DNA of 15,221 nucleotides, from assembly GCA_000720805.1 (NCBI GenBank), contig JODI01000144.1, positions 1 to 15,221 of the forward strand, given 5' to 3'. The notes under the pieces are model-generated. The model worked only from the letters and a program-made list of their open reading frames with translations. It was not told where the DNA came from and did no database searches. The position numbers were made by a program, and so were the translations under genes. Shown here in pieces: positions 1-6,537 of the stretch; position 1 is the first letter of the stretch, and every line of letters begins with the position of its first letter. The stretch is from Streptomyces violaceoruber. Lineage in GTDB: Bacteria > Actinomycetota > Actinomycetes > Streptomycetales > Streptomycetaceae.

Positions 1-3000
1 ACCTTCGGCTACGACGCGGCGGGCAACCGCACCCGCTTCACCGACGGCCGGGGCAACTCCTGGCGCTACACGTACACGCCATGGGGCCAGCAGGAGAAGA
101 TCATCGAGCCGACCACCGCGAGGTACACCTCGGCCGCCGACTCGACCACGACCTTCGCCTATGACGCCGACGGGCAGATGACCTCGGCGACGCTGCCGGG
201 CGGCGTGACGACGGCACTGACGTACGACGTGAACGGCCAGCTGAAGGCGATGTCCGGCGCGGATGCCGACGCGGCGACGGCCAGGCGGAGCTTCGACTAC
301 GACGCCGACGGCCGGGTGCTGTCCGCGGACACCGACGCGGCGGGCATCACGGGCGAGGTGGACCACCAGGCCGCCACGCACGACGCGTTCACCTACGACG
401 ACCGCGGCGATGTGCTCACCACGTCGGGCTCGGCGGGTTCCTCGAGCTTCGACTACAACGACGACGGCGCGATGACCTCCCGCACCGACGCCGCGGGCCG
501 GACGGCGTACGGCTACGACACAGCCGGCCGCCTGTCGTCCCTCGACGACGCGGCGACGGGTACGCAACTGACGTACGGCTACAACCAGCTGAACCAGCTG
601 AAGACGGTCAAGTACGGCTCGACCGGCCAGACCCGCACCTTCGGCTACAACAGCTCCCACGAGCTGACCAGCGACGTGCTGGCGCAGGGCGCCTCGACAC
701 TGGCCGGCTTCACCTACGACTACGACAAGAACGGCAACCTGACGTCGAAGACGACGACGGGCGTGTCCGGCGCGTCGGCCAACACCTACACCTACGACTG
801 GGCCAACCGCCTCACCTCCTGGAACGACGGCAGCAAGACCACGGCGTACGGCTACGACGCCTCCGGCAACCGCGTCCGCAACGGTGCGGACGTCTACACC
901 TACGACGAGCGCGACGAGCTGACCTCGGACGGAACGCACACCTACAGCTACTCGGCGCGCGGCACGATGACGCAGGAGACGTCGACCTCCGGCGGCACGG
1001 TGGCGTACCGGACGGATGCCTTCGGCGCCCAGATCGTGGCGGGCGACCAGTCCTACACGCTGGACGCCACGGGCCGGAACATCACCGACACGGACCACTC
1101 CGACAACTCCACGCGCTCCTTCGCCTACTCGGGCGCGGACAACACGATCGCGTCCGACGGCGACGCCACGTACACCTACGACCCGGCGGGCGGCGTCGTC
1201 GGCGTCAAGCCGGCCGGCGGCAGCGGGGCGCTGGCCCTGACCGACCAGCACAACGACGTGGTCGGCACCTTCACCTCCGGGGCGACGGCGCTCACCGGCT
1301 CGGCGTCGTACGACCCGCTGGGCAAGGTGGTGTCGACCTCGTCCCTGGCGGGCCACCTCGGCTTCCAGTCCGGCTGGACCGAACCCGGCACAAGCGACGT
1401 GGGCACGGCCTCGCGCTGGTACGACCCGGGCACCGGCGTCTTCCTCAACAAGGACAGCATCTCGCTGAACCCGGTGCCGAACTCCGTCTCGGCCAACCCG
1501 TTCGCCTACGTCGACGACAACCCCCTCGCCGGCACGGACGAGTCGGGCAACTGCTCCTGGTACGACGTGGTGTGCGGCACGAAGAAGGTCGCGCACAAGG
1601 TGCATCACGCGGTCAAGCACGCGGCGCACAAGGTCTACCACGCGGTCAAGCACGCGGCCCGCAAGGTCGTCCACGCCGTCAAGCACGCGGCCCACAAGGT
1701 CGCGCACCACGTGCGGGACGTCTACCACGCCACGGTGCACGTGGTGCGCCGCGTCTACCACTACACGGCACGGCACGTCAGACGCGCGTATCACCGGGTC
1801 GTCCACGCGGTGCACAGCGCGTACCACAAGGTCTCCCACGCGGTGCACCGAGTGGTCCGTACGGTGAAGAAGGCCGCGAAGAAGGTCACGCACGCCGTGA
1901 AGAAGGCGGCGCACGCGGTCGCCCACGCGTCGAGGACCGCGTACCACGCCACGGTCAAGGCGGCGAAGGCGACGGCGAAGTACGCCAAGCACCACGCGGC
2001 CGCGATCACGTCCTTCGTGGTCTCCACGGCGGTCTTCGCCGGCTGTGAGGCCCTGACGGGCGGCGTCGGCTCCATCGGCTGCGCGGCGGCGGCGGGCGCG
2101 GTCGGCTCCCTCGTCGAGCAGGGCTTCGCCTGCGCCGAGAACGGTGGCGACGACTGCGACGCGGGCGCCTTCGCGGGCGCGGCGGTGACCGGCGCGGTGG
2201 CCGGCGCGGCCGGCGGCGCCCTGGGCAAGATCGGCGGGAAGCTCCTGGCGAAGGCGGCCCCGAAGGCGATGAAGGTCGTCGGCGGACTCTTCGGCAAGGG
2301 CGCGACGGAGGCCGGGGACTCGGCGGCGGTGGACGCCACCGAGGCGGCCGCATCGCGGGCGGAGTCGGAAGGCGCGGGGACACGGGCACAGTCGCATTCG
2401 GACGACGCGGGCGGGGCCGGCGGGGAGTCCGGCCCGGGCTGCCGGGTTCCGACCATGCCGCACAGCTTCACCGGCGCGACCCGGGTGCTGATGGCCGACG
2501 GTTCGACGAAGGCGATCGACCGGGTGCGGGTGGGCGACTCGATCGCGGGCTCGGTGCCGGGAGTGTCCGGTACGGAGTCGCACAAGGTCACAGACGTGAT
2601 CGTGACGCGGACGGACCGGGACTTCGTGGACGTGACGGTGAAGGGGACGGTCGCGAAGGAAGCGGCTGCGAAGGAAGCGGCTGCGAAGGCTGCCGGAAGG
2701 TCCTCGGTGAAGACCGGGGCGAAGTCGCTGACCAGGAAGGTCGCCCGTAAGGCGGCGTTCGGCCTGGCGGCGTCGGCGGCGGTACTGGGTGCCCTGTCGG
2801 GCGGCCACGGTCACGGCACCGGCCAGACACCGGCGACGCAGCCGGTGGCGGCGGTCAGCACGGCGTCCGGAGCGACCACGCGGGACGCCCACCTGACGAC
2901 GACCTTCCACCACCCCTTCTACGACGAGACCCGGTCGGCCTTCGTCGAGGCCAAGGACCTCGAGCCCGGCGACATCCTCCAGACACCGACCGGCACGACC

Positions 3001-3450
3001 GAGGTCACAGGCGTCCGCCTTTACCGCGCGAACACCACGACGTACGACCTCACTATCGGCAGCCTGCATACGTACTATGTGCTGGCGGGGGCCACGCCAC
3101 TTCTTGTGCATAATTGCGGAGGAGCCGATGACCTAAGCAAGAGCGCAACCGATCCGCTCAATGGGAAAGCCGGAGACAGTGCGGCTTCTCGCGCCTATCA
3201 AAAACACATGAATCGCCCAGGGACAAGTCTGATCAAGCTCGGCTCTGGAAAGGAGCGAGTTGATGTGTCGGAGTATCTGGTGAACGATTTGCTGACGAAT
3301 CCGAAATCCGCGGTCCAGAGGTACACGAACCCAGAGGGTCGTAACGTCGTTCGCTACCTTCTCCCTGATATGGGCGCCGCATGGGATGCTGATACCAACG
3401 CATTCATTGGATTCCTGGATCATGCGAATAGTCGAATGGGTGCGCCGTGA
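1..3450 (+). CDS. Rhs/YD-repeat polymorphic toxin with Hint domain and C-terminal toxin tip (5' end outside window)
   Basis: The frame is open from base 1, so the visible 1149 residues are the C-terminal part of a larger protein; an internal ATG at 178 is not the true start. Residues 1 to about 460 carry YD repeats (TFGYDAAGN, YTYDWANRLTSW, YGYDASGNRVR) that in this family form a shell around the toxin. The Rhs core box RWYDPGTGVFLNKDSI begins near residue 472 and AYVDDNPLAGTDESG near 501. Residues about 527-662 are Lys/His/Ala repeats, followed by an Ala/Gly-rich hydrophobic stretch to about 757. A pretoxin Hint domain runs from Cys814 (SFTGATRVLMADGSTKAI) through the HLTTTFHHPF block (964-973) to LLVHN-C, with Asn1038 at the expected cleavage point. 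The tip, residues 1039-1149, ends NVVRYLLPDMGAAWDADTN then AFIGFLDHA, a pattern seen at the end of some polymorphic RNase-like toxins; its family is not settled. GC content falls sharply at the Hint/tip junction, as expected for a swapped tip. Confidence 0.95.
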   Translation, partial: TFGYDAAGNRTRFTDGRGNSWRYTYTPWGQQEKIIEPTTARYTSAADSTTTFAYDADGQMTSATLPGGVTTALTYDVNGQLKAMSGADADAATARRSFDYDADGRVLSADTDAAGITGEVDHQAATHDAFTYDDRGDVLTTSGSAGSSSFDYNDDGAMTSRTDAAGRTAYGYDTAGRLSSLDDAATGTQLTYGYNQLNQLKTVKYGSTGQTRTFGYNSSHELTSDVLAQGASTLAGFTYDYDKNGNLTSKTTTGVSGASANTYTYDWANRLTSWNDGSKTTAYGYDASGNRVRNGADVYTYDERDELTSDGTHTYSYSARGTMTQETSTSGGTVAYRTDAFGAQIVAGDQSYTLDATGRNITDTDHSDNSTRSFAYSGADNTIASDGDATYTYDPAGGVVGVKPAGGSGALALTDQHNDVVGTFTSGATALTGSASYDPLGKVVSTSSLAGHLGFQSGWTEPGTSDVGTASRWYDPGTGVFLNKDSISLNPVPNSVSANPFAYVDDNPLAGTDESGNCSWYDVVCGTKKVAHKVHHAVKHAAHKVYHAVKHAARKVVHAVKHAAHKVAHHVRDVYHATVHVVRRVYHYTARHVRRAYHRVVHAVHSAYHKVSHAVHRVVRTVKKAAKKVTHAVKKAAHAVAHASRTAYHATVKAAKATAKYAKHHAAAITSFVVSTAVFAGCEALTGGVGSIGCAAAAGAVGSLVEQGFACAENGGDDCDAGAFAGAAVTGAVAGAAGGALGKIGGKLLAKAAPKAMKVVGGLFGKGATEAGDSAAVDATEAAASRAESEGAGTRAQSHSDDAGGAGGESGPGCRVPTMPHSFTGATRVLMADGSTKAIDRVRVGDSIAGSVPGVSGTESHKVTDVIVTRTDRDFVDVTVKGTVAKEAAAKEAAAKAAGRSSVKTGAKSLTRKVARKAAFGLAASAAVLGALSGGHGHGTGQTPATQPVAAVSTASGATTRDAHLTTTFHHPFYDETRSAFVEAKDLEPGDILQTPTGTTEVTGVRLYRANTTTYDLTIGSLHTYYVLAGATPLLVHNCGGADDLSKSATDPLNGKAGDSAASRAYQKHMNRPGTSLIKLGSGKERVDVSEYLVNDLLTNPKSAVQRYTNPEGRNVVRYLLPDMGAAWDADTNAFIGFLDHANSRMGAP
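2653..2689 (+). repeat. 15-bp tandem repeat encoding EAAAK units inside the Hint domain
   Basis: The unit GCGAAGGAAGCGGCT occurs twice in tandem, followed by a partial third copy. It encodes AKEAA-AKEAA-AKA, i.e. two EAAAK helical units. It lies between the N-terminal Hint block and the TTTFHH block, at the start of an insertion of about 75 residues that also includes a hydrophobic Ala-rich segment (AAFGLAASAAVLGALSGG). Confidence 0.85.
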
Positions 3451-3914
3451 CATCTCCAGAGCCTCTGAGCCTCCTGCTCCGCTTGGAGATGCAGGAGGAC
3501 AGCCTGATCGAAGTGTTCGTAAACTCCACTTCATACGAACAGTGGGTCGCCACAGTTATGGGACTCACTGCCGCTGGATATCCCCTCGCGATGAAGCGTT
3601 TGGATTCCACTGTGCCGGTTGCTCTGAGCCGTGCCATGTTCAACGAAGGCGAGGAAGTCGACTACCTGCTGTCGGTTCAAGTGGGCCAGCAGTTGTGGAC
3701 CACTCAGTTCTATTCGTCAACGTTGATCGATTTTCAGGGTGACCCGCGATGTATCCTCACGGAATCTGACATCGCGGATACTGTGGAATTCATGCGAGTG
3801 ATTGCCGTGGCAACTAGGCGGACCGTCAGCTTGTCTCCCGAAACTCTCGACTATGAGAACGCAACCGCTTACATCAGGGTTGATGCATATGGGGTGGTTG
3901 ACGGCAGTAGCTGA
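3447..3914 (+). CDS. Presumed immunity protein for the Rhs toxin tip
   Basis: This 155-residue protein starts at GTG 3447, which overlaps the toxin stop codon (GTGA). The arrangement implies translational coupling, the usual layout for a toxin and its immunity gene; no strong separate ribosome-binding site is visible. The protein is acidic and soluble-looking, with no signal peptide or membrane segment (start TSPEPLSLLLRLEMQEDSL; later YLLSVQVGQQLWTTQFYSS). I do not recognise a named immunity family. Its function is inferred from position: it would bind and neutralise the 110-residue tip toxin in the cytoplasm. Its last residues (VDGSS) and stop codon lie inside repeat copy 1, so the repeat may have supplied the current C-terminus. 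GC content is lower than in the Rhs body and matches that of the toxin tip, consistent with both having arrived together. Confidence 0.8.
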   Translation: MTSPEPLSLLLRLEMQEDSLIEVFVNSTSYEQWVATVMGLTAAGYPLAMKRLDSTVPVALSRAMFNEGEEVDYLLSVQVGQQLWTTQFYSSTLIDFQGDPRCILTESDIADTVEFMRVIAVATRRTVSLSPETLDYENATAYIRVDAYGVVDGSS

Positions 3915-3933
3915 CGGCAACGTCAGCGGACGG
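3898..3933 (+). repeat. Cassette-boundary repeat, copy 1
   Basis: This 36-bp segment, beginning TTGACGGCAGTAGCTGACGG, matches 6538-6573 at 35 of 36 positions and 5446-5467 partially. It contains TGACGGCA twice as a direct repeat, 13 bp apart, and a small perfect hairpin (CTGACG, loop GCAA, CGTCAG; 3911-3926). It covers the 3' end of the immunity gene and precedes the WHH toxin remnant. The hairpin could also end transcription weakly. Its identity (recombination site, mobile-element end or shared gene end) is unknown. Confidence 0.8.
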
Positions 3934-3961
3934 GTGCTGCACAAAGTGGCGGTTCGTCACA

Positions 3962-4297
3962 GTCGCCGGGCTCGCCGACAGCTTAGGGAAGGTTGCCGAG
4001 CGTGCTCGTAATGGGATCTTGTTTACGTGCGCTGGTCGGGCGTGGCATGTTCCATTCGGCGAAAACGGATTTCCTGAATTCGTCGCGTGGCGTCATCCGG
4101 ATGTGCCAGATGTGCGGATCGAAATTTCCGGAATCCGCGGAACGGATTTCACGAGATCGAATCGCGCGGCAGGGCTCAATGAGACACCGGATGGCTATAC
4201 GTGACATCACCATCAAGAGCCCGGTCTCATGCAGTTGATTGAGACGGAAGCCCATAAGCGGACAGCCCACACCGGCGGATTCTCCGGAGGAAGGTAG
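3962..4297 (+). pseudogene. WHH-family HNH nuclease toxin remnant, nonsense mutation in the WHH motif
   Basis: The frame reads ADSLGKVAERARNGILF, then VPFGENGFPEF, DVPDVRIEISGIRGTDF, TRSNRAAGLNETPDGYT, stop (TGA, 4202-4204), then HHHQEPGLMQLIETEAHK and RTAHTGGFSGGR before TAG at 4295-4297. This is the recognisable C-terminal core of the HNH/Endo VII toxins with a conserved WHH motif, in which the usual order is GYTWHHH...MQL...H...HTGG. The stop sits exactly where Trp is expected, so TGG to TGA is the simplest explanation. There is no delivery domain or Hint sequence upstream; the fragment starts just after repeat copy 1, and its upstream limit is uncertain. The adjacent SUKH fragment is the usual immunity partner of such nucleases. 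The product would lack both catalytic His residues. Confidence 0.85.
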
Positions 4298-4299
4298 TG

Positions 4300-4551
4300 A
4301 TGAACGAACTGTTTGAGAATGGAGAATTCTACACGGGTCCCCCGCTGAGCGGCGATATGATTCTTCGGGCGGAGAGAGTCCTGGGCCTGCGGCTTCCGCC
4401 GAGCTACGTGGCAGCTGCCCGAGTGGGTGGCCGCGCCGGCCGAACCGGAGAACTTCCTGGCCGTCCTGGAGAAGGGTCTGCGGTCCTACGGTTTGCCCGT
4501 CCTGGACGGCATGCTGAAGGAGTCCATCCTGGTGGACCTCGGCTACGTTGA
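4300..4551 (+). pseudogene. Truncated SUKH (SMI1/KNR4) immunity gene
   Basis: The start is ATG 4300 (or GTG 4297, which overlaps the toxin stop by one base), with a strong GGAGGA ribosome-binding site at 4286-4291. The first ~37 residues (NELFENGEFYTGPPLSGDM, then ILRAERVLGLRLPPSYV) match the beginning of the SUKH fold, where an acidic/aromatic segment leads into AERxLGxxLPxSY. After about 4408 the frame becomes Arg/Gly-rich and loses all resemblance to the family, while a different frame starts to make sense. The gene is therefore cut at about one quarter of normal SUKH length and joined to unrelated sequence. SUKH proteins neutralise nuclease toxins, including WHH types, which fits its place directly after the WHH remnant. 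An active product is unlikely. Confidence 0.7.
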
Positions 4552-4660
4552 CGGCAAGGCTCTCGCCAAGGCGGGGAGGAACGCCGACTCCGCGCCGGTC
4601 GTCCCCGATCTACTGTGCGATGTACTCGCCCTGGAGCTCGGACTGCGAAGCCTCATGTGA
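4406..4660 (+). pseudogene. Tail of an unidentified gene, possibly asparagine-synthase-like, fused to the SUKH break
   Basis: This frame reads TWQLPEWVAAPAEPENFLAV, LEKGLRSYGLPVLDGML, KESILVDLGYVDGKALAK and later VPDLLCDVLALELGLRSLM, stop 4658-4660. It is a clean protein-like sequence with no credible start: the only initiator is GTG 4427, without a good ribosome-binding site. The pattern of a short helix, then LxDLGxVDxxxL, then a final LALELGLRSL helix recalls the C-terminus of asparagine-synthase-like ATP-dependent ligases of natural-product clusters, but this is a weak family call. Its stop overlaps the GTG of the methyltransferase (GTGA), so the two were probably an operon pair before this gene lost its front part at the junction near 4405-4412. 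Confidence 0.45.
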
Positions 4661-5448
4661 CCAGCCCCGACACGGAAGCCGAGCACGTGGAAGCCACCAA
4701 CCTCCTGTACCGCGATCCGGCACTCTACGACGTGGTTCAGTCCGACAGCACGAGCGCCGGAATGTGCCAGACCCTGATCGAGCTGCACCAGCCGGACGCC
4801 CGGACCCTGGTCGACTTCGGATGCGGTACCGGCCGCGACCTGGAGATCCTCGCCAAGCGCTTCGAGTGCATCGGCGTGGATCTCCAGCCCGGCATGGTCG
4901 ACTACGCCCACCAGGCCCGGCCGGAGCTGGACATCCGCACCGGCGACATGCGCACCGCACGACTCGGCAAACGCATGGACGTAGTGACCTGCATGGGCAA
5001 CAGCCTCGCCTACGTCCACGACAACAACGACATCAGCCGGGTCTTCGCCACCTTCGCCGCCCACGCCCAGCCGACAGCGCTGCTCGTGCTGTGTTCCCCC
5101 ATCGCCCCGATCACCCGGACCGAGCCGACCACCGCCACGGTCGACACCCCGAGAGGCCCCGCCACCGTCACCATCCGCCACACGTGGAACCTGCGGACCC
5201 AGATCAACACGATGCACCGACACTGGGTGCTTCCCTCGGGCGACGAGGCCCGAGACGAGATCCGCAGACGCGTCCTGTTCCCCCAGGAGCTCGAACGCTA
5301 CGCGGAGGGCGCCGGCTTCGAGGTCCTGGACATGAACGACGGCACAGAGACAGGGTTTACCGGCCCCACCGCGTACACAGTTGCCCGATACACCCGTGAT
5401 GACCGACGGGGGTTAGAAATGGCACCAGCACCAGCCCCCGACTCCTGA
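4657..5448 (+). CDS. Class I SAM-dependent methyltransferase
   Basis: The 263-residue protein starts at GTG 4657, overlapping the preceding stop by four bases; the frame extends upstream to 4615, but the overlap favours 4657. The Rossmann SAM-binding motif I is LVDFGCGTGRDLEIL (residues 51-65), followed by the acidic post-I loop GVDLQPGMVDYA, motif II-like GDMRTARLGKRMDVVTCMG and the helix NSLAYVHDNNDISRVFATF. The C-terminal half (PTTATVDTPRGPATVTIRHTW; HWVLPSGDEARDEIRRRVLF) is the variable substrate domain, resembling small-molecule methyltransferases. The substrate cannot be read from the sequence. Codon use is typical high-GC, unlike the AT-richer toxin remnants on both sides, so the pair with the upstream tail looks like a separate insertion. 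The stop codon lies within repeat copy 2. Confidence 0.9.
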   Translation: MTSPDTEAEHVEATNLLYRDPALYDVVQSDSTSAGMCQTLIELHQPDARTLVDFGCGTGRDLEILAKRFECIGVDLQPGMVDYAHQARPELDIRTGDMRTARLGKRMDVVTCMGNSLAYVHDNNDISRVFATFAAHAQPTALLVLCSPIAPITRTEPTTATVDTPRGPATVTIRHTWNLRTQINTMHRHWVLPSGDEARDEIRRRVLFPQELERYAEGAGFEVLDMNDGTETGFTGPTAYTVARYTRDDRRGLEMAPAPAPDS

Positions 5449-5467
5449 CGGCAGTAGCGACGGCAAC
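5446..5467 (+). repeat. Cassette-boundary repeat, copy 2 (partial)
   Basis: TGACGGCAGTAG-CGACGGCAAC matches the first 23 bases of the core of copies 1 and 3 with one missing T. The CGTCAGCGGACGG tail is absent. It overlaps the methyltransferase stop and lies about 90 bp before the Hint-derived DNA of the AHH cassette. The stretch between (5468-5558) holds an ACAACCACGGA direct repeat and short hairpins (ACCTGC-GAAGAA-GCAGGT; GTGCT-GCGT-AGCAC) but no gene. Confidence 0.65.
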
Positions 5468-5558
5468 AACCACGGATTTCCCCGCACAACCACGGACACC
5501 AGCGGAACGCAAATCACGCGCTGACCTGCGAAGAAGCAGGTAGAGGGGTGCTGCGTAG

Positions 5559-5859
5559 CACACGTACTATGTGCTGGCGGGCGGGACGCCGGTTCTGGTT
5601 CACAATTCGAACTGCCGCAGCGGCCCGGCAGCAACTCGCCAGGTTTGGAATTGATACCAACGATGCGGGCAACGGTGTGTTCTTGCCCCGAGGATCGGCA
5701 TCCATGAACCCGACAGGCGCGTCAGTTCATTCGCGAATTCATACGAATGACTACTATGCCTACGTCAATGACTTGATCGGTGGTGCGAGAAACGCCAATG
5801 AAGCCCGAGACGTGCTGGGTCATCTGCAAAGGCAGTTGCAAGGCGGGTACTGGCCGTAG
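5559..5859 (+). pseudogene. Orphan Rhs tip: Hint C-terminus fused to an AHH-family nuclease remnant
   Basis: Frame 5559-5651 reads HTYYVLAGGTPVLVHNSN, the last strand of a Hint domain, then CRSGPAATRQVWN and a stop at 5652. Twenty bases (5562-5581) are identical to 3070-3089 in the intact Rhs gene. From about 5614 the next frame carries AAARQQLARFGIDTNDAGN, GVFLPRGSASMNPTGASVHS, RIHTNDYYAYVNDLIGGARN and EARDVLGHLQRQLQGGYWP, stop 5857-5859. That is the C-terminal part of the AHH-type HNH/Endo VII toxins (conserved GIDxNxAxNGVFLP and H...YVN). The AHH motif expected before this part, and a frame-correct join, are missing, so an internal deletion removed the catalytic start. No start codon or delivery region precedes it. 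The intact gene at 5954 is its likely former immunity partner. Confidence 0.85.
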
Positions 5860-5872
5860 CTGAGTGTGTAGC

Positions 5873-5914
5873 TTGCCGTGGTGCGGCCGCGCCTCTGTGG
5901 CCGCACCACGGCAA
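5873..5914 (+). terminator. 16-bp perfect hairpin between AHH remnant and immunity gene
   Basis: TTGCCGTGGTGCGGCC (5873-5888) is followed by a 10-base loop and its exact reverse complement (5899-5914). There is no T-run, which is common for actinomycete terminators. It begins 13 bp after the AHH stop and ends 39 bp before the next gene, so it may reduce toxin-to-immunity read-through. Confidence 0.65.
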
Positions 5915-5953
5915 GGGCGGTGGGGACCTTGAAGCAAGCGATGGAGGCAAGCG

Positions 5954-6415
5954 ATGAGGCGACCGATTGACTCTGCGCTAAGTGTGGTGCAGGGCATCGT
6001 TGACCAGCTGGCATCGAGTCGAGAGGATCCGACTATCGAGGAATTTGTGGCGACCGTTCGCAGCTTCGAGCAGATTGGGTTCGACGTCCCGACTGGCGCT
6101 GACTCTGATGGATTCCTTTTTCAGTATGGCGAAGTGAACTGGTTTTCTGGGCCAACATTCACGGTGGGCTTCGTGCGTCAAATGGAGCTCGTGGACGCCG
6201 AAGGGGAGCATGAAGGATACTCGCAGGTTCAGCTCGAATACAGATACCGAGTCGATTCTGACCTGCGCTCACTTGAGAGCGATAACTCCTGGTGGTTCCG
6301 TGAGAGCGGGACGCCGTTCGATGAATGGCTCGAATCGGTGAAAAGGGATCCTATTTGGGGGCTGGTTCGAGAGAAGGCTGCTGTGGTATTTGATGTCTCG
6401 CAGGAGTTGGCCTGA
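5954..6415 (+). CDS. Presumed orphan immunity protein of the AHH cassette
   Basis: This 153-residue soluble protein starts at ATG 5954, with GGAGG at 5943-5947 at good spacing. Visible features are an N-terminal helical region (SALSVVQGIVDQLASSREDP), a central part rich in aromatics and beta strands (DGFLFQYGEVNWFSGPTFTV) and an acidic, Trp-rich C-terminal part (SDNSWWFRESGTPFDEWLES). There is no signal peptide or membrane segment. I do not recognise the family. Position directly after an AHH toxin remnant, size and acidity suggest an immunity protein. Unlike the toxin it has no stop or frameshift. It is separated from the toxin by 94 bp and a hairpin, rather than overlapping it as gene 3447-3914 does, and it has its own strong terminator-like hairpin downstream. 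Confidence 0.75.
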   Translation: MRRPIDSALSVVQGIVDQLASSREDPTIEEFVATVRSFEQIGFDVPTGADSDGFLFQYGEVNWFSGPTFTVGFVRQMELVDAEGEHEGYSQVQLEYRYRVDSDLRSLESDNSWWFRESGTPFDEWLESVKRDPIWGLVREKAAVVFDVSQELA

Positions 6416-6493
6416 AATTCAATTGTTCGGGTGTGCGGCTGCGATTATAAGTAGAATGCTGTGGCTGAATTCTCGATCGCCTCACGTCGCAAA

Positions 6494-6533
6494 CCGATGG
6501 GACGCTTCCGGAGATCCGGAAGCGTCCCATCGG
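6494..6533 (+). terminator. Strong terminator-like hairpin after the orphan immunity gene
   Basis: CCGATGGGACGCTTCCGG (6494-6511), loop AGAT, then the exact reverse complement (6516-6533), giving an 18-bp stem. The stem can extend through AAAC/GTTT with a small bulge. It lies about 80 bp downstream of the 6415 stop and directly before repeat copy 3. Confidence 0.8.
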
Positions 6534-6537
6534 GCGT

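Noticed and set aside
1572..2591. Open frames on both strands over the Rhs pretoxin region (1572-2048 plus, 1791-2591 minus)
   Set aside because: They arise from the repetitive, high-GC Lys/His/Ala codons of the Rhs gene and have low-complexity translations.
2440..3117. Splicing intein
   Set aside because: The Hint domain sits just before a C-terminal toxin and ends VHN-C, but there is no conserved host protein to be spliced. The pretoxin cleavage role fits better.
4202..4204. UGA read-through or selenocysteine in the WHH toxin
   Set aside because: The family uses Trp here, no recoding signal is apparent, and the neighbouring immunity gene is also decayed; a simple nonsense mutation is more likely.
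4543..5223. Minus-strand frame of 226 residues opposite the methyltransferase
   Set aside because: It is the high-GC shadow of a gene with clear SAM-binding motifs.
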